NCBI GenBank assembly: GCA_946480925.1
Contig: CAMLLU010000021.1
Coordinates: 14,600-78,599, forward strand
Direction of reading: 5' to 3'
Source: an uncultured Rivibacter sp.
GTDB taxonomy: Bacteria > Pseudomonadota > Gammaproteobacteria > Burkholderiales > Burkholderiaceae
DNA length: 64,000 nucleotides
Made by a program: the position numbers and the translations under genes. Of the stretch, positions 46,701-58,700 are shown in pieces. A model generated the notes under the pieces. That model ran no database searches, was not told where the DNA came from, and saw nothing but the letters and a program-made list of their open reading frames with translations. Position 1 is the first letter of the stretch. Each line of letters begins with the position of its first letter.

Positions 46701-49700
46701 GTGGAGATGGTGGCCGACACGTTGCCGGCGTCCGCGTACACGTCCTCGCCGGGCGCGGGCACGCTCACGGTGCCGGAGCTGGCTCCGACCGCGATGGTGA
46801 TCGTGGCGCCGTTGGAAAGCGTGACCGTCACCGCGCTTTGCGCGGCGGCTGTGAGGCTGGCGGTGTAGGTGATCTGGCCGCCTTCGGCCACGCTGGGCGA
46901 GGCGGTCAGCGACACGGTCGTCTGGTCGATCGTGTCGGTGATGGTGGTCGTCGCAGCGGCGGGGTTGACGGCCAGTTGCTCGAAGTTGCCGCCCGAGGCG
47001 CTGGCGATGGTGGCCGAGACGCTGCCCGCATCGACGTACACGTCTTCGGTGGGCGCGTCCACGCTCACCGAAGCCGAGCTTGCACCCGCGGCGATGGTGA
47101 TGGTGGCGCCGTTGGAGAGCGTCACGGTCACCGGCGTCTGCGCGGCGTTGTTGAGGCTGGCGGTGTAGGTGATCTGCCCACCTTCGGCCACGCTGGCCGT
47201 CGCGGTGAGCGACACGGTGGTGGTGGCCACCGTGTCGGTGACGGCGGTGGTGGCCGCGGCCGGGCTCACGGCCAGCTGTTCGAAGCCGCCGCCGCTGGCC
47301 GCGCTGATGGTGGCCGACACGCTGCCGGCATCCACGTACACGTCGTCGGCCGGAGCGTTCACGCTCGCGGTGCCCGAGCTGGCGCCCGCGGGGATGGTGA
47401 TGGTCGCGCCGTTGGAGAGCGTGACCGTCACCGCGCTTTGCGCCACGGACGTGAGGCTCGCGGTGTAGACGATCTGGCCGCCTTCGGCCACGGTGGGTGT
47501 GGCGGTGAGCGACACCGTGGTGGCGTCCACGGTATCGGCCACGCTGGTGACGGCGGCGCTGCCGTCGATCACGAGGTTCTCGAAACCGCCGCCCGAGGCG
47601 GTGGCGATGGTGGCCGACACGCTGCCGGCGTCCACGTACACGTCGTCGGCGGGTGCGGCCACGTTCGCCGTGCCGCTGGTGGCACCGGCGGCGATGGTGA
47701 TGGTGGCGCCGTTGGAGAGCATCACCGTCACGGGGCTCTGCGCCGCGTTCGTGAGGCTGGCGGTGTAGACGATCTGGCCGCCCTCGGCCACGCTGGGCGT
47801 GGCTACCAGCGACACGGTGGTGTCGTCGGTGGTGTCGGTGACGGTCGTGCTCGCCGCGGCCGGGTTCACGGCCAACTGCTCGAAGTTGCCGCCGGTGGCG
47901 CCGGTGATGGTGGCCGACACGCTGCCGGCATCGGCATACGCATCGTCGGCGGGTGCCGCCACGTCGACCGTGCCGCTGCTCGCGCCGGCCGGGATGGTGA
48001 TGGTGGCGCCGTTGGACAACGTGACCGTCACCGCACTCTGCGCCACGGCCGTGAGGCTGGCCGTGTAGGTGATCTGGCCGCCTTCGGCCACGGTGGGCGA
48101 AGCGGTGAGCGACACCGTCGTGGTGTCGGTCGTATCGGTGATGGTGGTGCTGGCCGCGACCGGGTTGATGGCCAGTTGCTCGAAGCTGCCGCCCGAGGCG
48201 GTGGCGATGGTGGCCGACACGCTGCCGGCATCCACGTGCACGTCATCGGCCGGAGCGTTCACGCTCACCGAGCCGGAACTTGCGCCGACGGCGATGGTGA
48301 TCGTGGCCCCGTTGGACAGCGTCACCGTCACCGGGCTCTGCGCCGCGCTGGTGAGGCTGGCGGTGTAGGTGATCTGGCCGCCTTCGGCCACGGTGGACGA
48401 GGCGGTGAGCGACACCGTGGTGGTGTCGGTCGTGTCCGTGATGGTGGTGTTGGCAGCGGTCGTGTCGACGGCCAACTGCTCGAAGCCGCCGCCCGATGCG
48501 CTGGCGATCGTGGTGGACACGCTGCCCGCATCGACGTACACGTCTTCGGCCGGAGCGTTCACGCTCACCGAGCCGGTGCTGGCGTCGGCGGCGATGGTGA
48601 TGGTCGCGCCGTTGGACAGCGTCACCGTCACCGGGCTCTGCGCCACGCTCGTGAGGCTGGCCGTGTAGGTGATCTGCCCGCCTTCGGCCACGGTGGAGGA
48701 GGCGGTCAACGATACGGTCGTGGTGTCGATCGTGTCGGTGATGGACGTGCTGGCTGCAGCCGGGTTGATGGCCAGTTGCTCGAAGCCGCCACCCGATGCG
48801 GTGGCGATCGTGGCGGACACGGTGCCCGCATCGGCGTACACGTCTTCGGCCGGAGCGTTCACGCTCACCGAGCCGGTGCTCGCACCGGCGGCGATGGTGA
48901 TGGTCGCGCCGTTGGACAGCGAGACCGTCACCGCGCTTTGCGCCGCGCTCGTGAGGCTGGCGGTGTAGGTGATCTGGCCGCCTTCGGCCACGCTGGCCGA
49001 AGCGGTGAGCGACACGGTGGTGGTGTCCGTCGTGTCGGTGACGCTCGTCACCGCCGCGGCCGGGTCGGCCACGAGGCGCTCGAAGCCGCTGCCGCTGACG
49101 GTAGCGATGGTGGCCGACACGTTGCCGGCATCGGCATACACGTCTTCGCCCGGTGCGGCCACGTTCACGCTGCCGGAGCTGGCACCCGCGGCGATGGTGA
49201 TGGTGGCGCCGTTGGAAAGCTCCACCGTCACGGCGCTTTGCGCCGGGTTGTTGAGGCTGGCGGTGTAGACGATCTGGCCGCCTTCGGCCACGGTGGGTGT
49301 CGCGGTGAGCGTCACCGTCGTCGTGTCCACGGTGTCGGTCACGCTCGTGACTGCGGCAGTGCCATTGACCAGCAGGTTCTCGAAGTTGCCCCCGGTCGCG
49401 GAATCGATGGTCACCGACACGGTGCCCGCATCGGCATACACGTCGTCGCCCGGGGCCGGCACGCTGACCGAGCCGGTGCTCGAGCCGGCCGCAATGGTGA
49501 TGGTGGCGCCGTTGGAGAGGTTCACCGTCACAGGTGTCGCGGCGGCGGCCGTGAGGCTGGCGGTGTAGGTGATGGCACCGCCTTCGGCCACGCTCGGCGT
49601 GGCGGTCAGCGACACGGTGGTGTCGGTGGTGGTGTCCGAAACGGCCGTCACGGCTGCGGTGCCGTCGACCACCAGGCGCTCGAAGTTGCCGCCGGTGGCG

Positions 49701-52700
49701 ATGCTGATGGTGGCCGACACGTTGCCGGCGTCCACGTGCGCGTCTTCAGCCGGGGCGGGCACGTTCACGGTGCCGCTGCTGGCGCCGGCCGCGATGGTGA
49801 TGACCGCGCCGTTGCTCAGGGTCACCGTCACGTCGCTTTGCGCCACGGCGGTGAGGCTGGCGGTGTAGACGATGGTGCCGCCCTCCGCGACACCCGGCGT
49901 GGCCGACAGCGACACGGTCGTGTCGTTGACGGTGTCGCTGATCGTCGTGGTGGCAGCAGCCGGGTTGACGACCAGCTGCTCGAAGTTGCCGCCCGACGCG
50001 CTGGCGATGCTGGCGGACACGCTGCCGGCGTCGAGGTACACGTCGTCGCCCGGCGCATTGACGCTCACTGCGCCGGTGCTGGCACCGGCCGCGATGGTGA
50101 TGACGGCGCCGTTGTCCAGCGTCACCGTCACCGGGCTTTGCGCGGCGGAGGTGAGGGTGGCGGTGTAGGTGATCTGGCCGCCTTCGGTCACGGTGGGCGA
50201 AGCGCTCAGCGACACCGTGGTGGTGTCGGTCGTGTCCGTGACCGTGGTGGTGGCTGCCGCGGGGTTGACCGCGAGCTGCTCGAAGTTGCCGCCAGAGGCG
50301 CTGGCAATGGTGGCCGACACGCTGCCCGCGTCGGCATGCACGTCTTCCGACGGCGCCGCCACGTTGACGGTGCCCGAGCTCGCGCCCACCGGGATGGTGA
50401 TGGTGGCGCCGGTCGACAGCGTCACCGTCACCAGGCTCTGGGCCGCGGCGGTGAGGCTGGCGGTGTAGGTGATGGCACCGCCTTCGGCCACGGTGGGCGA
50501 AGCGGTGAGGCTCACGGTGGTGGTGTCCACCGTGTCGGTGATGGTTGTGCTGGCCGTGGTGGTGTTGACGGCGAGCTGCTCGAAGTTGCCGCCTGAGGCG
50601 CTGCTGATGGTGGCCGACACGCTGCCGGCATCCAGGTACACGTCGTCGGTGGGCGCATCGACGTTCACGCTGGCCGAGCTGCTGCCCGCCGGGATGGTGA
50701 TGACCGCGCCGTTCGACAGCGTGACCGTCACCGCGCTCTGCGCCATGGAGGTGAGGCTGGCCGTGTAGACGATCTGGCCGCCCTCGGCCACGCTGGCCGA
50801 GGCGGAGAGCGACACGGTGGTGGTGTTCGTCGTGTCGGTGACGGCCGTGGTGGCCGCCGCCGGGTTGAGGGCCAGGCTCTCGAAGTTGCCGCCGGTCGCG
50901 CTGCTGATGGTGGCCGACACGTTGCCGGCGTCCACGTAGACGTCATCGGTCGGCGCGTTGACGCTGACCGTGCCGGTGCTGGCACCAGCCGCGATGGTGA
51001 TGGTGGCGCCGTTCGAGAGCGCCACGGTCACCGGGGTCTGCGCGGCAGCCGTGAGGCTGGCGGTGTAGGTGATCTGGCCGCCTTCGGCCACGCCGGGCGA
51101 GGCGGTGAGCGACACGGTGGTCGTGTCCGACGTGTCGGTGATGGTGGTGCTGGCCGCGGTGTTGTCGACGGTCAGGTCTTCGAAGTTGCCGCCCGAGGCG
51201 CTCGCGATCGAGGCGGACACGCTGCCCGCGTCGAGGTACACGTCGTCGGTGGGTGCATCCACGTTTACCGAGCCCGAGCTCGCACCGGCGGGAATGGTGA
51301 TGACGGCGCCGTTGTCGAGCGTCACCGTCATTGCGGTCTGCGCCGGTGCCGTGAGGCTGGCGGTGTAGACGATCTGGCCGCCTTCGGCCACGCTCGCCGA
51401 GGCCGACAGCGACAGCGTCGTGGTGTCGGTCGTGTCGGTGACCGTGGTGTCGGCCGCGGCCGGGTTGACGAGCAGGTTCTCGAAGTTGCCGCCGGTCGCG
51501 CTGGCGATGGTGGCGGACACGGTGCCCGCGTCCACGTACACGTCGTCGGCCGGTGCGTTCACGCTCGCGCTGCCCGAGCTCGCGCCCGCGGCGATCGTGA
51601 TGACGGCGCCGTTCGAGAGCGTCACCGTCACCGGGCTTTGCGCCACGGCGCTCAGGCTGGCGGTGTAGGTGATCTGGCCGCCTTCGGCCACGCTGGGCGA
51701 AGCCGTGAGGCTCACGGTGGTGGTGTCCGGCGTGTCGGTCACCGTGGTGGTGGCCGGCGTGGTGTCGGCCACCAGGTTCTCGAAGTTGCCGCCCGTGGCG
51801 GTGGTGATGCTGGCCGAGAGGCTGGCACCGCCTGCATACACGTCGTCGCCGGCGGTGAGGCTCACCGCGCCGGTGGTGGCACCGGCGGCGATGGTGATGG
51901 TGGCGCCGTTGGACAGTGCCACAGTCACCGGGCTCTGTGCGGCCGAGGAGAGGGTGGCGGTGTAGACGATGCTGCCGCCTTCGGTCACGCTCGGCGTGGC
52001 CGACAGGCTCACGGTGGTGGAGTCGACGGTGTCGCCGATGGTGGTGACGGCCGGCGTCGCATCGGCCACGAGCGTGATGCCGCCGCCGCTCGTGCCGGTG
52101 ATGGCCGCGCTCACGGAGCCCGGGTCCACGTACACGTCGTCGCTGGCGGCCACGGGCACGTCCACCGTGCCAGTGAAGGCGCCGGCCGCGATGGTGATGG
52201 TGGCGCCGTTGGAGAGCGCCACCGTGAGCGGGCTCACCGGGGCCTGCGTGAGCGTGGCGGTGTAGGTGATGGTGCCGCCCGCCTCGGTGAGGCTGGGTGT
52301 GGCAGTGAGGCTGAGAGACGCTGCGTCGTCATCGACGATGCCGGTGGTCACCGAGCCGTTGCTGCTGGAGATGGCGAGGCTTTCGAAGTTGCCGCCCGAG
52401 GCAGAGACCAGCGAAACGGTGAAGTTCTCGGCGCCTTCGGCCAGCGTGTCGTTCAGCGTGGCGACGTCGAAGCCGGCGCTCGAGGTGCCAGCAGGTATGG
52501 TGACGGTGGCCACGCCGGTGAAGTCCGTGCCGTCGGCCGCGGTGCCGCTGTAGGCCAGCGTCACCGTCATGGCCGTGGCGGCGGGGCTGGTGAGGCTCAC
52601 CGTGTAGTTCGCGGTGCCGCCTTCGGTTACCGAGCCGCTGCCGGTGAGGCTCACCGTGGTGACGTCCGGCGTGTCGGTGATGGTGGTGTCTGCCGGCGTG

Positions 52701-55700
52701 GTGCTGGCTACCAGCCGTTCGAAACCGCCGCCGATGGCACCGGTGATCGTGACGGACAGCGTGCTGCCGTCGGCATACACGTCGTCGCCGGGAGCGGGCA
52801 GGGTGACGTCGCCCGTGCTGCTGCCCGCCGGGATGGTGATGGTGGCGCCGTTGGACAGCGTCACCGTCACCGGGCTTTGTGCCGGTGCGCCGAGGCTGGC
52901 CGTGTAGACGACGTTGCCGCCCTCGGCCACGCTGGGCGAGGCGGTGAGGCTCACGGTGGTGGTGTCCACCGTGTCGCTCACGGCGGTGACGGCCGGCGTG
53001 CTGCTCACGGACAACTGCTCGAAGTTGCCGCCCGAGGCGCTGGTGATCTGCACCGACACGTTGCCCGCGTCGGTGTAAACGTCTTCGGCGGGCGCCGCCA
53101 CGCTGACGGAACCCACGCTGCTGCCGGCCGGGATGGTGACGGTGCTGCCGTTGGAGAGCTGCACCACCATGGCGGTCTGCGCCGGCGCGCCCAGCGTCAC
53201 GGTGTAGGTGATGTTGCCGCCTTCGGCCACGGCCGGGGTGGCGGTCAGGCTCACGGTGGCGGTGTCGAGCGTGTCGCTCACGGCGGTGACGGCCGGCGTG
53301 CTGCTCACGGACAGCTGCTCGAAGTTGCCGCCCGAGGCGCCGGTGATCTGCACCGACACGTTGCCGCCGTCGGCATACACGTCGTCGGCCGGCGCGGCCA
53401 CGCTCACGCTGCCGGTGCTGGCGCCGGCGGCGATGTTGATGGTGCTGCCGTTGGACAGCGTGACGACCATCGCCGTCTGCGCCGGCGCGGTGAGGCTGGC
53501 GGTGTAGGTGATGGAGCCGCCTTCGGCCACGGCCGGCGTGGCGGTGAGCGACAGCGTGGTGGTGTCCACCACTTCGGTCACGGTGGTCACGGCAGCCGCG
53601 CCGTTGACCACCAGGTTCTCGAAATTGCCGCCGCTGGCGCTGGCGATGCTGGTCGAGACGCTGGCCTCGCCGAAGGCAGAGGCCGGCACGGTGAATCGCA
53701 GCGCGCCGTTCCACAGCACGCCGGCCTGGCCGGCGATCGTGTTCACGCCGTCGAAGGCCGCGGTGCCGGAACCCCGGTCGATCACGACGCCGGAGTCGGA
53801 CGGTCGCATGACGTGCTGGCCCACCGTGACCGATGAGACCCACAAGTTGCGGTCCTGCCCATTGACGACCTGGTCGTTGGTGAACACCACGTCCAGTTTC
53901 GCGTCCTGGCCCACCTGGCCGGCCACGTTGAACTGGTAGTTGGTGTAGGTGGTGCTGTCGACCTGCACCTCCCCCACCAGTTCTCCGTTCAGCCACAGCT
54001 GCATGTGGGCGCCGATGCCGTTGGCCAGCGACGCGCGGGCGCTCACGACCACGGGGGTGGTGACGGTTTCGGTGTACACGTCGTTCGCCGGGGCGGCAAC
54101 GCTCACCGAGCCGGTGCTGGCGCCGGCCGCGATGGTGATGGCGGCGCCGTTGGTCAGCGTGACCGTGACGGGGCTTTGCGCTGCCGACGTGAGGCTGGCG
54201 GTGTAGGTGATCTGGCCGCCTTCGGCCACGCTGGTCGAAGCGGTGAGCGACACGGTGGTGGTGTCGATCGTGTCCGCGATGCTGGTCGTGGCCGCCGTGG
54301 CGTCGATGCCGAGCTGCTCGAAGTTGCCGCCCGAGGCGCTGGTGATGGTGGCCGACACGCTGTCGGCATCCACGTAGACATCATCAGTCGGGGCGGGCAC
54401 GCTGACCGCGCCGGTGCTGGCGCCGGCCGCGATGGTGATGGTCGCGCCGTTCGACAGCGTGACGGTCACTGCGGTTTCCGCAGGCGCCGTGAGGCTGGCG
54501 GTGTAGACGATGCTGCCGCCTTCGGCCACGGCCGGTGTGGCGGTGAGGCTGAGCGTGGTGCTGTCGAGCGTGTCGCTGACGGTGGTGGTCGCGGCTGCTG
54601 CGTCGATCTGCAGCTGCTCGAAGTTGCCGCCGCTCGCGCTGGCGATGGTGGCCGACACGCTGCCGGCATCGGCGTACACGTCATCGCCCGGGGCGCTGAT
54701 GGTGACCGAGCCGGTACTGGCCCCTGAGGGAATGGTGATGACCGAGCCGTTGCTCAAGGTCACGGTCACGGCGCTTTGTGCCGCGCTGGTGAGGCTGGCC
54801 GTGTAGGTGATCTGGCCGCCTTCGGCCACGCTGGTCGAAGCGCCCAGGGACACCGTCGTCACGTCGATGGTGTCGGACACCGCCGTGGTGGCCGCGGCCG
54901 GGTTGACGGCGAGGTCTTCGAAACCACCACCCGATGCGCTGGCGATGGTGGCCGACACGGTGCCGGCGTCGACATGCACGTCTTCACCGGGGGCCGCCAC
55001 GGCCACCGTGCCGCTGCTTGCACCGGCCGGTATGGTGATGACGGCGCCGTTGGAGAGCGTCACCGTCACCGCGCTTTGCGCTGCGGCGGTCAGGCTGGCG
55101 GTGTAGGTGATCTGGCCGCCTTCAGCCACGTTGGCCGAAGCGGTGAGCGACACGGTGGTGGTGTCGATCGTGTCGGTGACTGCCGTGGTCGCGGCGGCCG
55201 GGTTGACTGAAAGCTGCTCGAAGTTGCCGCCCGAGGCGCTGGCGATGGTGGCCGATACGCTGCCGGCGTCGGCATACACATCGTCGGCCGGCGCGGCCAC
55301 GTTCACGGAGCCGCTGCTCGTGCCGGCAGCGATGGTGATCGTGGCGCCGTTGGAGAGCGTGACCACGACAGGGCTTTGAGCGGGTGCCGTGAGGCTGGCG
55401 GTGTAGAGGATCTGTCCGCCTTCGGCCACGCTGGGGCTGGCTGTGAGGCTGACGGTGGTGGTGTCCGCCGTATCGACGATGGCGGTCACCGCCGCGGTGG
55501 GGCTGACCGCGAGATCCTCGAAGCTGCCGCCGCTCGCGCTGGCGATGGTGGTCGACACGCTGCCGGCGTCGGCGTACACGTCTTCTGCAGGCGCGGCGAT
55601 GCTCACACTGCCGGTGCTGGCGCCGGTGGCGATGGTGATGACCGCACCGTTGCTCAGCGTCACGGTGACCGGGCTTTGCGCTGCGGCGGTGAGGCTGGCT

Positions 55701-58700
55701 GTGTAGACGATCTGGCCGCCCTCGGCCACGCTGGGCGATGCGGTGAGCGACACGGTGGTGGTGTCGATCGTGTCGGAAACGCTGGTCGTGGCCGCGGTGG
55801 GGTCGATGCCGAGCTGCTCGAAGTTGCCACCCGAGGCGCTGGTGATGGTGGCCGACACGCTGCCGGCGTCCACGTAGGCGTCGTCGGTGGGGGCGGGCAC
55901 GCTGACCGTGCCGGTGCTGGCACCGGCCGCGATGGTGATGACCGAGCCGTTGGAGAGCTCGACCGTCACCGCGGTTTGCGCAGGTGCCGTGAGGCTCGCC
56001 GTGTAGACGATGCTGCCGCCTTCGGCCACCGCCGGCGTGGCGGTGAGGCTGAGCGTGATGGCGTCGAGCGTGTCGCTCACGGTGGTGGTCGCGGCGGCCG
56101 TGTCGACCTGCAGCAACTCGAAGTCGCCGCCCGTCGCATTGGCGATGGTGGCCGACACGTTGCCGGCGTCGGCATACACGTCTTCCGCGGGCGCGGCGAT
56201 GCTCACGCTGCCGGTGCTGCTACCGGCAGCGATGGTGATGACGGCGCCGTTGGAGAGCGTCACGGTCACCGGGCTCTGCGCTGCGGCGGTGAGGCTGGCT
56301 GTGTAGACGATCTGGCCGCCTTCGGCCACGGTCGGGCTGGCCGTGAGCGAGACGGTCGTGGTGTCGAGCGTGTCGCTCACGCCGGTGATGGCCGGCGTGG
56401 CATCGACGACGAGGTTCTCGAAGTTGCCGCCCGTCGCGCTGGCGATGGTGGCCGACACGTTGCCGGCATCGGCATACACGTCTTCCGCCGGGGCGGCGAC
56501 GTTCACCGACCCGGTGGCGCTGCCGGCGGCGATGGTGATGACGGCACCGTTGGAGAGCGTCACCGTCACCGGGCTTTGTGCTGCGGACGTGAGGCTCGCC
56601 GTGTAGACGATGCCGCCGCCTTCGGCGACCGCAGGGCTGGCCGTGAGCGACACGGTGGTGGTGTCCAGCGTGTCGCTCACGCTGCTGACGGCGGCGTTGC
56701 CGTTCAACACCAGGTTTTCGAAGTTGCCGCCGCTGGCGCCGGCCAGCGTGACGGAGACGTTTCCGCCGTCCTGGTACACGTCGTCAGCCGGTGCGGGCAG
56801 GCTCACCGAGCCGGTGCTGGCGCCGGCCGCGATGGTGATGGTTGCGCCGTTGGAGAGCGCCACCGTCAAGGCGGTTTGTGCGGCCGACGTGAGGCTGGCG
56901 GTGTAGGTGATCTGGCCACCCTCGGCCACGTTCGGCGAGGCGGTGAGCGACAGCGTGGTGGTGTCCGTGGTGTCGGCCACCGCGGTGACCGCGGGCGCCG
57001 GGTTCACGACCAGCGACTCGAAGCCGCCGCCGCTGGCCGAAGCGATGCTGGCCGACACGTTGCCGGCATCCAGGTAGGTGTCGTCAGCCGGAGCCGGCAC
57101 GGCTACCGAACCGGTGGTGGCGCCCGCGGCGATGGTGATGACGGCGCCGTTCGTCAGCGTCAACGTCAGCGGCGTCTGTGCTGCATCAGTGAGGCTCACG
57201 GTGTAGACGATGGTGCCGCCTTCGGCCACCGCAGGCGTGGCCGCGAGGCTGGCCGTGGTGACGTCGAGCACTGGGTTCACCGAGACGGCAACGCTGGCCG
57301 TCGAGCTGCCGCCCTGGCCGTCGCTCACGGTGTAGTCGAACGAGACGGGGCCGTTGTAGTTGGCCGCGGGCGTGAAGGTGAGGGTGCCGTCGGCGTTGAG
57401 GCTCACGCTGCCTTGCGGCAGCAGCACCGGGCTGCCCACGGCGATGGGGCTGCCGTTGATCGCGGTGACGGACAGCGCGTCGCCATCGGCATCACTGTCG
57501 TTGCCGAGCACGGCGATGGTGACCGGGGTGTCTTCGTCGGTGGTGATGGCATCGCCCACGGCCACCGGAACGTCGTTCACCGGTGTCACGGCCAGCGTCA
57601 ACGTGCCGGCCGTCGAGGCCGTGCCGTCGCTCACCGTGTAGGTGACCTGCGGAACGGCACCGTTGTAGTGGGCGGCCGGGGTGAAGGTGTAGCTGCCGTC
57701 GGCGGCCAGGGTGAGCGTACCGACGCCGGCGAGGGTGGCGGTGCTGCCAGCGGCAAACGCGCCGGGCAGGCCGGCGACGCTGAAGCCGGTGACGGCGAGC
57801 GTGTCGCCGTCGACGTCGCTGTCGTTGGCGAGCACGTTGCCGGAAAGCGGCGTGTCTTCCAGCGTCGCGGCGGTGTCCGCCGCCGTGACCGGTGCGTCGT
57901 TGGCCGGCGTGATGCCGAGCGTCAGCACGTTCGGCGTGGGGTCGAAGGTACCGGCGCTGTCTTGCACGCTGAAGGAAAGGCTGGCGTAGGGCACGCCGTT
58001 CGCGTTGGCGGCGGGTACGAACACCAGGTTCCCCGCGGCGATGTCGGCGGCCGACACCACGGCACCTGCCGCGACCGGCGTGCCGTTGAGCAGCAACTGG
58101 CCGTTGCCCGGCAGGGTGTCGATGCGCACGGCAGCCAGGGTCTGGGCCGCGTCGGGGTCGGTGAACGGAAAGTCGTCCAGGCCCAGCGCGACGGGCTGGT
58201 TTTCCAGCCCGGTGACCACGCGGTCGGCGCTGTCGGGCGGGGTGTTGCTGCCCACGTTGACCGTCACCGAGGCGGTGTCGCTGGCGCCTTCAGGGTCGCG
58301 CACCGTGTAGTTGATGGTCACCGGCCCGCTGACGTTGACCGCGGGCGTGAAGGTGAGGGTGCCGTCTGCGTTGACGGTGAGCGTGCCCTGGGCCGGGTCG
58401 GCCAGCGTGGCGCGGGTGAGGCTCAGCGAGCCGCTGTCCACGTCGCTGTCGTTGCCGAGCACGGTCACGGTGACGGGCGTGTTGATCGGCGTGGCGATCG
58501 TGTCGTCGCCGGCCACCGGGGCGTCGTTCACCGGGGTCACCGTCACGGCCACGCTGGTGGCGCCGGTCGGGTTGCCTTGTGCGTCGGTGGCGGCAAAGCC
58601 GATCTGCGCGGTGCCGTTGAAGTCGGGCGCGGGCACGAACACGAGGCCGGCGGCCTGGGCCGGCGTGAGCACCTGGCCCACGGTGACGGGCGTTACGCCG

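Noticed and set aside
43880..57285. Tandem 300-base periodicity considered as a CRISPR or satellite array
   Set aside because: Each unit is coding and diverged, with the protein motif VAEGG and TYTASL in frame throughout; there are no short identical repeats with unique spacers.
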